Counted from the first letter of the stretch, positions 8,731 through 17,457 are shown. The stretch: DNA of 46,711 bases from Myxococcales bacterium (GCA_019634415.1 JAHQVJ010000092.1:1-46711); one strand, 5' to 3'. Numbers and translations are program-made. The notes: generated from the letters alone by a model not told the origin.

Positions 8731-10050
8731 TCAGGTACGCCGTAGGCGCGTCCACAGGGTCTGGCCAGCCAGTCCCCACACTTCCAGCGCCATCAACGCG
8801 ATCAACGCCATGTATGGTAAGCGAAATCGCACCTCCCCGAAGAAGATGGCGGCGGTGAGCAGCAGGGCCAGGCCATTGGCCACCACGATGCGCATCCCCA
8901 GTCGTCTCGACGCCATCAGGCCCATCGCCAAGAAGAACGGCACCTCGAACAGCACACGATCTGCGATGCGCCACCCTCGCTCGAGGCGCACCGACCACGG
9001 GGCACGGGAGTTGGGGAACTGCCGCGTCTGGTGCCACAGCATCACCACGTGGGACGCCGAGTACTTCAGCTGACGCCACACCCCCGTGGTGCGGATGCAC
9101 TGCCACACCCAGCCCCGCAGGACCTCGGGGCGATTGCCCGGGGTGCCGCGCATCACCAGCACTCGATCGAGGGCCGGATCCAGCGGGATCAGGGGCCACT
9201 CGCCTTGCCGCAGCGCCTTCTTCTCGGCGCCGAAGACCTGGGTCATGCCCACCGGCGCGAAGCGACCCCGGCCTCGGTTGCTCCGCCACTCCACCACGTG
9301 GTTGTGGCAGCGGCCGATCACCAGGTTCAGCGCCGAGTTGTGCGACACGATGCCCCAGCGGCCGCTGTTGTAGTGCAGATAGGTGCTGCTGAAGGCGAGC
9401 ATGCCGAGGACCGGTAGCGCGGCGAGGGGCGCCTGCCGCCATGCCTGCTTCCGCACGGTGTGCGCCCCGAACACCACGAAGGCGGTCAGCGCGATGGAGA
9501 TGAGCAGCTGGGGGCGGAAGGGGATGCCGGCGGCGGCGAGCACGCCGTAGAGCACCGCCCCCCCACGGGTGGGCCGCAGCACCCAGCGCACGGCGGCCCA
9601 GGCCTGGGCCAGCAGGAAGAAGGTGAAGGGCGGCTCGCTCATCAGGAAGCTGCCCTGCAGGATCAGCGGGTAGTAGATCACGCCGAAGACGGCGATGGCC
9701 GCTGGCATCCAGGAGAACTGGCTCACGCGCCGGGCGATGTCCCAGGCCAGCACCACCGAGGCGGCCCCCAGGACTGCCCAGACCACCCCCACGGCGTCCC
9801 AGTTGGCCCGGCCGGCCACTCCTTGGATCATCGCGGCGAGCGCGGGGGTGCCGAAGGGCCACAGGTTGAGGATGGCGTGGGGCTCGAAGGGCTCCTTGAC
9901 CAGCTGGCGGCTCGCTGCAGCGTAGGCACCCATGTCGCTGCGCAGGCTGCTGCCCAGGGGGTGTAGCCACAGGTTCGTCACCAGGCGCGGGATCAGGGCG
10001 GTGGTGAAGACCAACAGTGCTATCCACCGGGACCGGCGGTCGTGGCTCAC
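8731..10050 (-). CDS. Multi-spanning membrane protein, GT39/ArnT-like glycosyltransferase (GT-C fold)
   Basis: A 439-residue polytopic protein with roughly nine or ten hydrophobic segments. Near the N-terminus, after the first membrane helix, it has SSLRSDMGAYAAAS, the acidic periplasmic loop typical of lipid-linked-sugar glycosyltransferases of the PMT/ArnT class. A hydrophilic loop in the second half (about residues 230-310) could carry the acceptor site. The GTG at 10050 overlaps the stop of the upstream AI-2E-type gene as GTGA. The frame stays open further upstream, but that extension lies inside the AI-2E gene and is Arg/Pro/Gly-rich non-protein-like sequence. Donor and acceptor are unknown; a purely structural O-antigen-ligase-like protein is an alternative. 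Confidence 0.75.
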   Translation of the reverse strand: MSHDRRSRWIALLVFTTALIPRLVTNLWLHPLGSSLRSDMGAYAAASRQLVKEPFEPHAILNLWPFGTPALAAMIQGVAGRANWDAVGVVWAVLGAASVVLAWDIARRVSQFSWMPAAIAVFGVIYYPLILQGSFLMSEPPFTFFLLAQAWAAVRWVLRPTRGGAVLYGVLAAAGIPFRPQLLISIALTAFVVFGAHTVRKQAWRQAPLAALPVLGMLAFSSTYLHYNSGRWGIVSHNSALNLVIGRCHNHVVEWRSNRGRGRFAPVGMTQVFGAEKKALRQGEWPLIPLDPALDRVLVMRGTPGNRPEVLRGWVWQCIRTTGVWRQLKYSASHVVMLWHQTRQFPNSRAPWSVRLERGWRIADRVLFEVPFFLAMGLMASRRLGMRIVVANGLALLLTAAIFFGEVRFRLPYMALIALMALEVWGLAGQTLWTRLRRT

Positions 10051-11105
10051 CCGAAGCGCCCCGCCAGGATCTCGGCGGCCGGCCGTGTGGTCTCGTAGCG
10101 CTCCAGGATGATCTTCACGACGGCGGTGACGGGCACCGAGATCAGGGCTCCCACCACGCCCCAGAGCAGCGCCCAGAAGATGAGGGTGAGCAGGATCGTG
10201 ATCGGGTGCAGGTCCAGGCTGTCGCCCAGCACGCGGGGCTCGAGCACGTTGCCGATGCCGAACTGCACCAGTCCTGGCAGCGCCACCACCAGCACCCACA
10301 TCAGCGGGCTGTCCGGGAAGTGCACCAGCGCGATGGGAAGGGGCAGCAGCATGGCCAGCAGGCTGCCCACGGAGGGAATGAAGTTCAGCACGAAGGCGAA
10401 CACGCCGAACATCAGGGCCAGCGGCACGCCCAGCACGGTGAGCACGAGCCAGGTGAGGGTGCCCGTCAGCGCGCTCATGGTGAACTTCGTGACCAGGTAC
10501 TTCTGCACCCTGCGGTCGATCTCGCCGCGCAGGCCGCTGTGCTCCTGCAGCGGCTTGCGCCCCGCGATGATGATGACCGAGAACAGCACCACCAGCACGG
10601 CGTTCCACAGCAGGTTCGTGAGCACCCCCACCAGGTTCGTGGCGCCCGTGCCCAGGGTGGTGAGCAGCGACTCCAGGTTCAGGTTGCCGAGCAGTGCCTC
10701 GGGGTCGATGTGGTCTGCGCCGAGACCGTCGGGGCGGATGTAGTCCGGGAGTAGCTCCACCAGGCCGACGAGCTCGTGGCCCAGGTTCGTCAGGCTCTCG
10801 CGGTAGCGCGGCATCTCGTCGGCGAGTCCGTTGATGGAGGACCACACCAACAGCGTGAGGCCCGTGGTGCCCAGTCCGATCACGACGAAGGCGAAGAAGA
10901 TGGCGAGCCAGCGCGGTGCGCCGAGGCGCACCTGCAGCAGATCCACCACCGGTGCCACCAGGTAGACCACCAGGAACGCCAGGAACAGGGGGATCAGTAC
11001 GCGGGATCCCCACGACAGGGCGAAGGACAGGGCGACGGTCGCGAGCAGCACCAGCGAGCCGGTGATCAGCAGACCTTGTTCGCGCGAGAGATCCGAGCTG
11101 CGCAT
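10047..11105 (-). CDS. AI-2E family (PerM/YdiK-like) membrane transporter
   Basis: A 352-residue inner-membrane protein with the family layout: two N-terminal helices (LITGSLVLLATVALSF and VLIPLFLAFLVVYLVAPVVD), a third near residue 70, a soluble central loop (about 100-170), then a cluster of C-terminal helices. These include FAFVLNFIPSVGSLLAMLLP and the conserved stretch LHPITILLTLIFWALLWG. Despite the family name, known members carry diverse cargo (some are Na+/H+ antiporters), so no autoinducer role is inferred. The ATG at 11105 is the first gene of the leftward run; the divergent gene starts at 11221. A perfect palindrome at 11134-11149 lies just upstream. Confidence 0.9.
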   Translation of the reverse strand: MRSSDLSREQGLLITGSLVLLATVALSFALSWGSRVLIPLFLAFLVVYLVAPVVDLLQVRLGAPRWLAIFFAFVVIGLGTTGLTLLVWSSINGLADEMPRYRESLTNLGHELVGLVELLPDYIRPDGLGADHIDPEALLGNLNLESLLTTLGTGATNLVGVLTNLLWNAVLVVLFSVIIIAGRKPLQEHSGLRGEIDRRVQKYLVTKFTMSALTGTLTWLVLTVLGVPLALMFGVFAFVLNFIPSVGSLLAMLLPLPIALVHFPDSPLMWVLVVALPGLVQFGIGNVLEPRVLGDSLDLHPITILLTLIFWALLWGVVGALISVPVTAVVKIILERYETTRPAAEILAGRFG

Positions 11106-11133
11106 CGGGGTGCTCCGTGTGGCGAGAGGCTAC

Positions 11134-11149
11134 ACCAGGCCTGCCTGGT
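11134..11149. promoter_or_regulatory. Perfect palindrome ACCAGGC-CT-GCCTGGT in a divergent promoter region
   Basis: Seven-base half-sites are separated by CT. The site lies 28 bases before the leftward AI-2E-type gene (start 11105) and 71 bases before the rightward lipoprotein gene. A second inverted repeat, CGCGAT/ATCGCG (11152-11157 and 11164-11169), is adjacent. This suggests a repressor or activator site in the shared 115-base control region, but no regulator can be assigned. Confidence 0.4.
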
Positions 11150-11220
11150 CACGCGATCGTCACATCGCGATGCGAGTACCGGCGTTGTTTCTGGATCTCT
11201 GGCGAGATAGCGGCCGCCGC

Positions 11221-13236
11221 ATGAAACATGCATCGCGACTGGCGTTCTTTCTCACCGCACTCTCGGGCGCGGTTCTGTTTGGCTGTGCGGGTGACAAGGA
11301 CACCACCACGGACACTGACACCACGTCTCCCACGGGCGACACCGGCACCGAGACGGTGCCCGAGTGTGGCGACGGCGAGATCAACGGTGACGACGTGTGC
11401 GATGGCACCGATCTCGGTGACGCCACCTGCAAGTCCGAGGGCTTCGGTGGGGGCGTGCTGGCCTGTGACGCCGACTGTACCGGCTACGACACCACCGGCT
11501 GCACGGCCGTCGATCCGTGCGGCAACGGCGTGCTCGATGCAGGCGAGGACTGTGACGGTGCCGAGCTCGGCACTGGCGTGTGCTCCGACTTCGACACCCT
11601 GGTGGACGGCACCCTGGGCTGCAACAGCGACTGCACGTACGACACCACGCCCTGCGTGTCGGCCTCCGACTGGATCGGCGCCGTTCGCGTCGAGCCCGAC
11701 AGCAAGAAGCTGTCGATGCCCATCGCCAAGGCTTGGGTCACCTACGTGAAGCCTGCCCTCGGGGGCGACCCGGCCGGGTTCTTCATCCAGGCCGAGCAGA
11801 CGGGTCCTGGCCTGTTCGTCGGCATCGAGGCCACCACCCTCGACAAGGGACTGGCCGTGGGCGACGAGGTGAGCTTCGACGTCACCCAGCTGTCCACGCT
11901 GTTCGGTGATCTGCGCAGCGTGTCCGCCGTCGGCAACTTCAGCATCGACAGCACGGGCAACGACGTCACCACGCTGATCCAGGACCTGTCGAGCGAAGCC
12001 ACGCTGTCCACCGCCATCGGCGACTTCGACTCCGAGCTGGCCAGCATCGACATGACCGTCGCGGCCGACTTCTTCGGCGCGGGCGCGCCTGCGGTGGCGG
12101 CCGACGTGGCCACCCCGGGGATCCCCGTGTCGAAGGGCGACGTGCGGCTCCGCATGGACGAGGCCATCCAGGACTCCCTGGACCTCACCTTCGGCTGCAG
12201 CCTCAACGTGACGGCCCCCCTCTGGCGCTTCTTCACGACGGCCCAGCCGTCGGCCTGGGACACCTCCGACGTGACCGTGGCCACCTGCCCCGCGCCCACC
12301 GTGCTCGAGGCCCTGGCCCTCGACCCCACCACCGTGGTCGTGATCTTCGACCGCCGCCTCGATCCGAAGTCGGTGGACCTGGGTGACTTCGCCTTCGACA
12401 ATGGCCTGAAGGCCATCGGCGTGGTCGTGGGAGACCGCGACGTGACCATCACCACCTCGAAGCAGGTGGGCTTGCAGGAGTACACCCTCACCGTGACCGG
12501 CGTGACCGACACGCTGGGTGAGCTCGTCGATCCCGCTGCCAACGTCGCCGCCTTCGTGGGCTTCGACGCCTCTGAGGCCGACTGCGCCGACGGCATCGAC
12601 AACAACAACGACGGTGAGGTGGACTGCTTCGATGCCACCTGTGTCGACGACGCCGAGTGTCTGTTCCCGGCCGATCTGCTGCTGTGGGAGGTGGACGCTG
12701 ACCAGACGGGTACGGACGACGCCGAGTTCGTGGAGATCTGGAACAACCGGGCCACCACCGTCGACTTCGCCACCGAGGGCTGGTTCATCGTGATGGTGAA
12801 CGGCTCCGACGACCTCGTCGACGACGCCTACCAGCTCACCGGCACGCTGGCGGCGGGCGAGACCCACGTGGTCGGCAGCAAGCTGGTGGCCAACGTCGAT
12901 CAGATCGAGTGGGTGACCAACGGCATCCAGAACGGCGCCGACGGCATCATCTTGGTGCGCTGCGACGCCTGCACCGATGCCGCCACCGACTTCCCCGACG
13001 ACGTGGACCCCACCGGCGTGGGCACCTTCACCACGGATGACGGCAACACCGCCACCAAGGTGGATGCGCTGGCCTACGACACCAACGACGGTGACGACAA
13101 GGGTCTGATCGCGGCGCTGGGCGTGGCCGCACAGTTCAACGAGGGAGGCGGCGCCGCCGGCAGCGCCACCGAGGCCAACCAGCGCACCTCGCTGGGTGGC
13201 TGGACGCCCCTGGTACCCGCACCGGGCGCCTTCTAG
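11221..13236 (+). CDS. Lipoprotein with myxobacterial Cys-rich repeats, Ig-like and lamin-tail domains
   Basis: A 671-residue surface lipoprotein. It begins MKHASRLAFFLTALSGAVLFGC, a clear lipoprotein signal with LFGC, followed by a Thr/Asp linker (DTTTDTDTTSPTGDT). Two Cys-rich repeats follow (ECGDGEINGDDVCDG.. and PCGNGVLDAGEDCDG..), of the type called myxococcus Cys-rich repeat. Then come a beta-rich region, an SbsA-type Ig-like domain (about 360-445), a DGIDNNNDGEVDC calcium-type motif and a lamin-tail-like domain (LLLWEVDADQTGTDDAEFVEIWNN onward). The ATG at 11221 gives the best signal peptide; an in-frame ATG at 11170 would add 17 residues. No strong ribosome site is visible. Role probably adhesion or surface structure. 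Confidence 0.85.
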   Translation: MKHASRLAFFLTALSGAVLFGCAGDKDTTTDTDTTSPTGDTGTETVPECGDGEINGDDVCDGTDLGDATCKSEGFGGGVLACDADCTGYDTTGCTAVDPCGNGVLDAGEDCDGAELGTGVCSDFDTLVDGTLGCNSDCTYDTTPCVSASDWIGAVRVEPDSKKLSMPIAKAWVTYVKPALGGDPAGFFIQAEQTGPGLFVGIEATTLDKGLAVGDEVSFDVTQLSTLFGDLRSVSAVGNFSIDSTGNDVTTLIQDLSSEATLSTAIGDFDSELASIDMTVAADFFGAGAPAVAADVATPGIPVSKGDVRLRMDEAIQDSLDLTFGCSLNVTAPLWRFFTTAQPSAWDTSDVTVATCPAPTVLEALALDPTTVVVIFDRRLDPKSVDLGDFAFDNGLKAIGVVVGDRDVTITTSKQVGLQEYTLTVTGVTDTLGELVDPAANVAAFVGFDASEADCADGIDNNNDGEVDCFDATCVDDAECLFPADLLLWEVDADQTGTDDAEFVEIWNNRATTVDFATEGWFIVMVNGSDDLVDDAYQLTGTLAAGETHVVGSKLVANVDQIEWVTNGIQNGADGIILVRCDACTDAATDFPDDVDPTGVGTFTTDDGNTATKVDALAYDTNDGDDKGLIAALGVAAQFNEGGGAAGSATEANQRTSLGGWTPLVPAPGAF

Positions 13237-13278
13237 CACCGCGCACCTGGGCTATCTTCACGGCACCGAGGAGGTGTC

Positions 13279-14469
13279 GTGGTGGCCCGGTGGGGATGGT
13301 GCCTGATTGTCCTGGGGTGTGCGTCCTTCGACCGCACCCCTCCCGAGCTGACCGTCGTGGGGCCCGAGCGGCCCGCGGCGGAGCTGTCGTTCCAGATCCA
13401 GGCCACCGACGCCGAGCCTGGTCTGCGCAAGGTCACCGTGTCGGTGGATGGCGGCACACCGCAGGAGGTGGCCCTCGATGCCGCCGGCACGGCGAGCTGG
13501 CAACCCGGCGAGCTTCAGGACGGCGAGCACGCGTTCGCCTTCGTGGCCACCGACGGTGCCCTACCTCCGAATCGTGTGGAGACCGCCGCGACAGCCGTGG
13601 TCGACACGAGGCCTCCAGAGCTGACGCTGGCCGACGTCTCCACGCGCGCTCAGCAAGGGCGCACCTGGGCCATCTGGATCCAGGCCGACGAGGAGCTCGA
13701 CTCCGCCGTGGCCACGGCACCACTGCTGGATCACCATGGAGACGTGGTCGAGGTGGAGGTGCAGCTGTACGCCGTGGACGGTGCCTGGCGCGGCCTGCGC
13801 GGCATCGAGATCACGCAGCTTCCGGGTCCTCAGCCGCTGGTGGTGCGCGGCACGGATCTCGCGGGCCACACCACCGAGATCACGGGCACCGTCGACGTCG
13901 CCGAGACGCTGTTCGAGGAGGGCGGCTACATCCGCCTGACGCGTCGCCAGAAGAAGGCGCGCAAGAACCAAGCCGCCATCGACGCCATGCGCGCCGAGCG
14001 CAACGCCGCCTACGCCTTCGACCAGCCGGAGCAGCGGTGGGACGGCGCGTTCCGGCTGCCGGTGGACGACGCCGATCTCACCAGCCCCTTCGGCAAGTAC
14101 CGCACCTACTCGGACGGACGCAAGAGCCATCACTCGGGGCTCGATCTGTCGCAGGATCGCGGCGTGCCCGTCATGTCGGCCGCGGACGGTCGCGTGGTGG
14201 TGGCGGGGCCGCAGGCCATCTTCGGCAACGTGGTGATCGTGCATCACGGGCAGGGCGTGGCCACCTCCTACAACCACCTCGACACCATCCTGGTGCACAA
14301 GGACGAGGAGGTGCGGGCCGGTGCCCTCCTGGGCACGCTGGGCTCCACCGGCCAGAGCACCGGGCCCCACCTGCACTGGGGGCTCGAGGTGAACGTGGTG
14401 GCGGTGGACCCCGCCCAGTGGCTCTCGGAGGATCACTGCTGCTCCCCCTTCAAACCCGCCTCCCCCTGA
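13279..14469 (+). CDS. M23 family metallopeptidase lipoprotein
   Basis: A 396-residue protein. The signal MVARWGWCLIVLGC has a lipobox at Cys14. Residues 20-110 and 113-205 look like two Ig-like beta-sandwich domains (PPELTVVGPE, PPELTLADV). The C-terminal M23/LytM domain (about 265-385) retains the zinc ligands His285 and Asp289 (HHSGLDLS), His364-x-His366 (GPHLHWG) and His333 (SYNHL), so it is probably an active peptidoglycan endopeptidase or a LytM factor in the envelope. The GTG at 13279 has GGAGG about five bases upstream. The gene lies 42 bases after the Cys-repeat lipoprotein, and the small secreted unknown follows at 27 bases, so the three may be co-transcribed. Confidence 0.92.
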   Translation: MVARWGWCLIVLGCASFDRTPPELTVVGPERPAAELSFQIQATDAEPGLRKVTVSVDGGTPQEVALDAAGTASWQPGELQDGEHAFAFVATDGALPPNRVETAATAVVDTRPPELTLADVSTRAQQGRTWAIWIQADEELDSAVATAPLLDHHGDVVEVEVQLYAVDGAWRGLRGIEITQLPGPQPLVVRGTDLAGHTTEITGTVDVAETLFEEGGYIRLTRRQKKARKNQAAIDAMRAERNAAYAFDQPEQRWDGAFRLPVDDADLTSPFGKYRTYSDGRKSHHSGLDLSQDRGVPVMSAADGRVVVAGPQAIFGNVVIVHHGQGVATSYNHLDTILVHKDEEVRAGALLGTLGSTGQSTGPHLHWGLEVNVVAVDPAQWLSEDHCCSPFKPASP

Positions 14470-14496
14470 TCCGACGACGTTGCCCCTGGAGGCAAT

Positions 14497-15039
14497 GTGC
14501 GCCGCTTCGGCCAGTGGCTGATCAGCCTGCTGGTCCTGGGCTGGCTCGGGCTGGACGTGCTCAGCACGCCGGCCTCGGTGGGCGTGGGGCTGGACGCAGA
14601 GGTGGATCCCGCAGACTACCGGGCGGCAGCCCCACGCCAGGCAGCGGAGCCACCCGGGCCCAAGGACCGGCCGCTGACCGAGGGAGATCCGGAGGCCTTG
14701 GCGGTCCTCGACGCCACCCTGCAGGGGTCCGCCGCTGGATGTCGCTGGTGGTGCGCCGGTAGCGGCGCCTTCGACGTGCACGTCGCCGTGGCACAGGGTC
14801 GGGTGGACCTTCGCTGCGATGGGGACGCGCCCCAGGAGTACTGCGCCTGTCTGCAGGGCGCGGCGGTGGGGGAGATCTCGCCCACTGCGGCCACCGCGCG
14901 CCGCACGGTGGGCTGTCACGGCCCCTGGTCGATGCGTCGGGAGCTGGTGTTGCGGCTCGACCAGCTGTCCGACCTGCTGAACAGCGCCATGACGTTGCTC
15001 GGAGCCACGAGCGCGGAGGAATCCGCACGTGGGTGGTGA
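14497..15039 (+). CDS. Small exported protein of unknown function
   Basis: A 180-residue protein with no family I recognise. The GTG at 14497 has GGAGG four to five bases upstream. It begins MRRFGQWLISLLVLGWLGLD, a signal peptide or single membrane anchor. The mature part has six Cys residues (CRWWC, RCDGDAPQEYCACL, GCHGPW), consistent with disulfides outside the cytoplasm, and a Leu-rich amphipathic C-terminal helix (ELVLRLDQLSDLLNSAMTLL). Its position right after the M23 lipoprotein suggests an envelope role, as inference only. Confidence 0.7.
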   Translation: MRRFGQWLISLLVLGWLGLDVLSTPASVGVGLDAEVDPADYRAAAPRQAAEPPGPKDRPLTEGDPEALAVLDATLQGSAAGCRWWCAGSGAFDVHVAVAQGRVDLRCDGDAPQEYCACLQGAAVGEISPTAATARRTVGCHGPWSMRRELVLRLDQLSDLLNSAMTLLGATSAEESARGW

Positions 15040-15080
15040 GGCCGTTGGCGGGCCGGGCTCGTGGCTCAACTGGGGGCCGG

Positions 15081-15126
15081 TCCCATCCGATGGGAGGGAA
15101 GTGTGTGCCTGCGCCCGAGCGGGCAC
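15081..15126 (+). other. Two hairpins in the leader of the receiver-CheX gene
   Basis: TCCCAT-CCG-ATGGGA (15081-15095) is a perfect six-base-pair stem. A second stem can form between GTGCC (15105-15109) and GGCAC (15122-15126), or GCCC/GGGC inside it. The second hairpin lies just before the G-rich ribosome site and ATG at 15139, so it could affect translation; the first could end the upstream transcript. It does not match a riboswitch consensus I know. Confidence 0.35.
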
Positions 15127-15138
15127 CCGGGGGATTGA

Positions 15139-16059
15139 ATGAAATCCGTACTCATCGTGGATGACAGTCGCGTGATGCGGCAGCTCGTGCGCCGCTCCTT
15201 GAGGCAGGCCGGGTTCAAGCCGAAGAAGGTCCACGAAGCTGAGCATGGTCGGGACGCCCTGGATCAGATCGAGGGGGGCCTGCGCCCTTCCGTCATCCTG
15301 TGTGACTGGAACATGCCGGAGATGAATGGCATCACCTTCCTGCGGGAGCTCCGCCGTGCGGAGTACAGGACGCCCTTCGGCTTCGTGACCTCGGAGTCCA
15401 CGGCCGACATGCGGGCCGAGGCGGTGGCTGCTGGCGCGTCCTTCCTGCTGACCAAGCCCTTCACGGCTGCCGACGTGCGGCACGCCATGCAGACTGCGGG
15501 CTTCCGGCCGAACTCCGGCATGCGCGGCGGCTCCGAGCGGACCACCATCCATCAGCAGGGCTTCGGGCCCCAGCTGATCACCCAGGTGGTGGGGCAGCTC
15601 GTCAATCAGCCGTTGATGATCCGCAACGGTCCTGCGTTCCCTGCCAGCGCCAAGCCGGCGATGACGTGCACCTGGATCACGCAACAGGACGATCTGCTCT
15701 ACGTCGGCCTGTGTGAGCTGCAGCTCGCGGCGGCGCTCGGCGCAGCCATCGGGATGCGGCCTCCCACCGCCGTGCAGGGGTTCATCGCGGACGGGGGGAT
15801 CCCCGCCGATCTGCGGGCCGACAGCCGCGAGGTGTTCAACGTGCTGTCGCGGGCGTTCACGGACGCGGGCTCCGTGCACGTGCGCCTCGACAAGATCGCC
15901 TTCTCCCCCGATCCGCCGCTGCCCGAGGTGATGGAGCTCAACCGCAATCCTCCCTCCCGCAAGGACTACAAGATCTCGGTGGGTCGCTTCGGGGCGGGGC
16001 GACTCGCCATCGTCAGCACGGCTCCGGGATTCGTGAAGTACGCGCCCACCGTGGCGTAG
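15139..16059 (+). CDS. Orphan response regulator: receiver fused to a CheX-like domain
   Basis: A 306-residue cytosolic protein. The receiver domain (1-120) has Asp8/Asp9, phospho-acceptor Asp56 (CDWNMPEMNG) and Lys106 (LTKPF). After a short linker, residues about 135-300 resemble the CheX/CheC CheY-P phosphatase fold and carry an ExxN motif, EVFN with Glu230 and Asn233. The receptor-operon protein at 20325-21137 has the same layout. A likely role is taking phosphate from a kinase and/or dephosphorylating a CheY-like partner, but the CheX assignment here is weaker than for the paralog. The ATG at 15139 has a GGGGG site six bases upstream. It is not in the chemotaxis operon: about 3.8 kb separate it from cheD. 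Confidence 0.8.
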   Translation: MKSVLIVDDSRVMRQLVRRSLRQAGFKPKKVHEAEHGRDALDQIEGGLRPSVILCDWNMPEMNGITFLRELRRAEYRTPFGFVTSESTADMRAEAVAAGASFLLTKPFTAADVRHAMQTAGFRPNSGMRGGSERTTIHQQGFGPQLITQVVGQLVNQPLMIRNGPAFPASAKPAMTCTWITQQDDLLYVGLCELQLAAALGAAIGMRPPTAVQGFIADGGIPADLRADSREVFNVLSRAFTDAGSVHVRLDKIAFSPDPPLPEVMELNRNPPSRKDYKISVGRFGAGRLAIVSTAPGFVKYAPTVA

Positions 16060-16076
16060 CTCGGCCCTCGGGTCGG

Positions 16077-17426
16077 CTACGCACCCTGCGGCACCCACGT
16101 CCCGTGGAAGGTGATCGGAACCGCATGGCCAATGTGCACGCGGGCGACGACCTCCATCGCCGTGGCGTCCACCACCAGCCAGTGACTGAGCTGCTCGTGG
16201 GCGTCGAAGACCAGGGTGAGCAGGTGACCGTCCACGTACATGGGCTCCGACGCGACCTGGCCGCGCGGCAGCCACAGCGTGCGCCAGTTCCCGTCGCGAA
16301 CCTCGCCGATGCCGAACTCGAGCGTTCCGTCCACGAAGCGCTCGGTCTGCACCCACGACGTGTCGTGGCGCTGCCCCGCCACCGCCGGGGCCACGCTCGG
16401 GAACTCGCACGCCAGCTCGCCCATCGCCTCGCTCACCAGCTGCTCGCCTCGGATGCGAGCGCGATGTAGCCGCCCCTTCACCTGAACGGCGGGGTCGTGG
16501 AACGACAGCTCCTCGCTGCCGGCCAGCTCGTCCAGATCCGGAGCGTCGTAGCGCACGTAGTCCACCACGATGTCGTCGCCGTCGTCGAAGGCGTTTCCGA
16601 AGTGCCACTGGTAGAACGCCGGGACGGTGAACCGTCGCATGGCCTCGGGCTCGTCGATGGGAACCACGATCACTTCGGTGCCTTCGTAGGCGTGCCATCG
16701 AAAGCCCCGGTGGAACGGTCGCAGCGCGAGCATCATGCGCCACACCACCACCCGCAGGGGGGCGACGAAGAACACCAGGTGTCGCTCCGTGGCCACGAAG
16801 TCGTGCAGCATGACGGGGTGCGGCAGCGGCACCGAGGCGATGAGGCGCGCCGCTCCGCGGTCCGGTAGCTCGAACAGATCGAGCTGCGTGTCGCGCCCGT
16901 ACCGGAGACCGAAGTTGAACGTGGCGGCCCGCGAAGCCACCCGGTGCGGGTGGGCCGAGAAGGTCCCGCCGATGCAGCCCAGATCGGTCTCCCCCAATGT
17001 GGCAAGGGTGCTCGGATCCAGCTCGGTGGGGCGCCCGCCCTCCATCAGCGCGAACAAGCGATGCTGCCAGCAGAGCACGCTGGTGTTGGCGGTGTTCTTG
17101 GCGCGCCCCTGGTGCAGCTCCCAGAGCCGGGTCGGCCACGCCGCAGCCAGACTGCCGAGGTGGCGGCCCGCGGCTTCCTCGGCGACGTAGCCCGTCGAGC
17201 GCACGATCCGGCTCGCGCCCCACGCACGCCCCTGGGACAGGCGCACCGCGGACACGGCGCCATCGCCCTCGAAGAGGTGGTCGTACCGCCGACCGAAGCG
17301 CTCCTGGACCCCCGGACCGTTGCGGTACAGCGTGCCCTGCAGATCGGGCAGACGGCCCTCCACGCGCAGTGGCTCGAAGGCGTGCTCGCGCGAGAGGTTG
17401 GAGACGAGACCGGCAGCACTGAGCAT
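16077..17426 (-). CDS. Carotenoid cleavage oxygenase family protein
   Basis: A 449-residue protein of the RPE65/carotenoid dioxygenase family, which cleaves alkene bonds of carotenoids, apocarotenoids or stilbenes with non-haem iron and O2. The four His ligands are present: His159 (FSAHP), His208 (MLHDF), His275 (WHFGNAF) and His441 (FHGTW). The early motif LQGTLYRNGPG is also typical. The ATG at 17426 has AGGAGG four bases upstream; an open extension to 17693 would run through the divergent TetR gene and is not used. The two palindromes at 17437-17472 lie immediately upstream, so the TetR regulator at 17484 probably represses it. Whether the substrate is a carotenoid cannot be told from sequence; no carotenoid biosynthesis gene is in the window. 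Confidence 0.93.
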   Translation of the reverse strand: MLSAAGLVSNLSREHAFEPLRVEGRLPDLQGTLYRNGPGVQERFGRRYDHLFEGDGAVSAVRLSQGRAWGASRIVRSTGYVAEEAAGRHLGSLAAAWPTRLWELHQGRAKNTANTSVLCWQHRLFALMEGGRPTELDPSTLATLGETDLGCIGGTFSAHPHRVASRAATFNFGLRYGRDTQLDLFELPDRGAARLIASVPLPHPVMLHDFVATERHLVFFVAPLRVVVWRMMLALRPFHRGFRWHAYEGTEVIVVPIDEPEAMRRFTVPAFYQWHFGNAFDDGDDIVVDYVRYDAPDLDELAGSEELSFHDPAVQVKGRLHRARIRGEQLVSEAMGELACEFPSVAPAVAGQRHDTSWVQTERFVDGTLEFGIGEVRDGNWRTLWLPRGQVASEPMYVDGHLLTLVFDAHEQLSHWLVVDATAMEVVARVHIGHAVPITFHGTWVPQGA

Positions 17427-17436
17427 GGCTCCTCCT

Positions 17437-17455
17437 AAGTTAGCGATGCTTACTT
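17437..17455. promoter_or_regulatory. TetR operator 1, AAGTTAGC-GAT-GCTTACTT
   Basis: A near-perfect 19-base palindrome (7 of 8 half-site positions pair). It directly abuts the ribosome site of the carotenoid oxygenase gene (CCTCCT on the plus strand at 17431-17436). Its core, GTTAGC-N3-GCTTAC, repeats as operator 2, with centres 19 bases apart. Confidence 0.7.
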
Positions 17456-17457
17456 CG

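Noticed and set aside
10047..11105. An autoinducer-2 export or quorum-sensing gene
   Set aside because: The family name AI-2E is historical; no LuxS-, Lsr- or other quorum gene is nearby.
15040..15138. A c-di-GMP or cobalamin riboswitch
   Set aside because: The conserved cores of those classes are not present; only simple hairpins are seen.
13561..17223. A long minus-strand open frame under the M23 and receiver-CheX genes
   Set aside because: Its product has no domain, while the opposite strand has complete zinc-site and receiver motifs with good ribosome sites.
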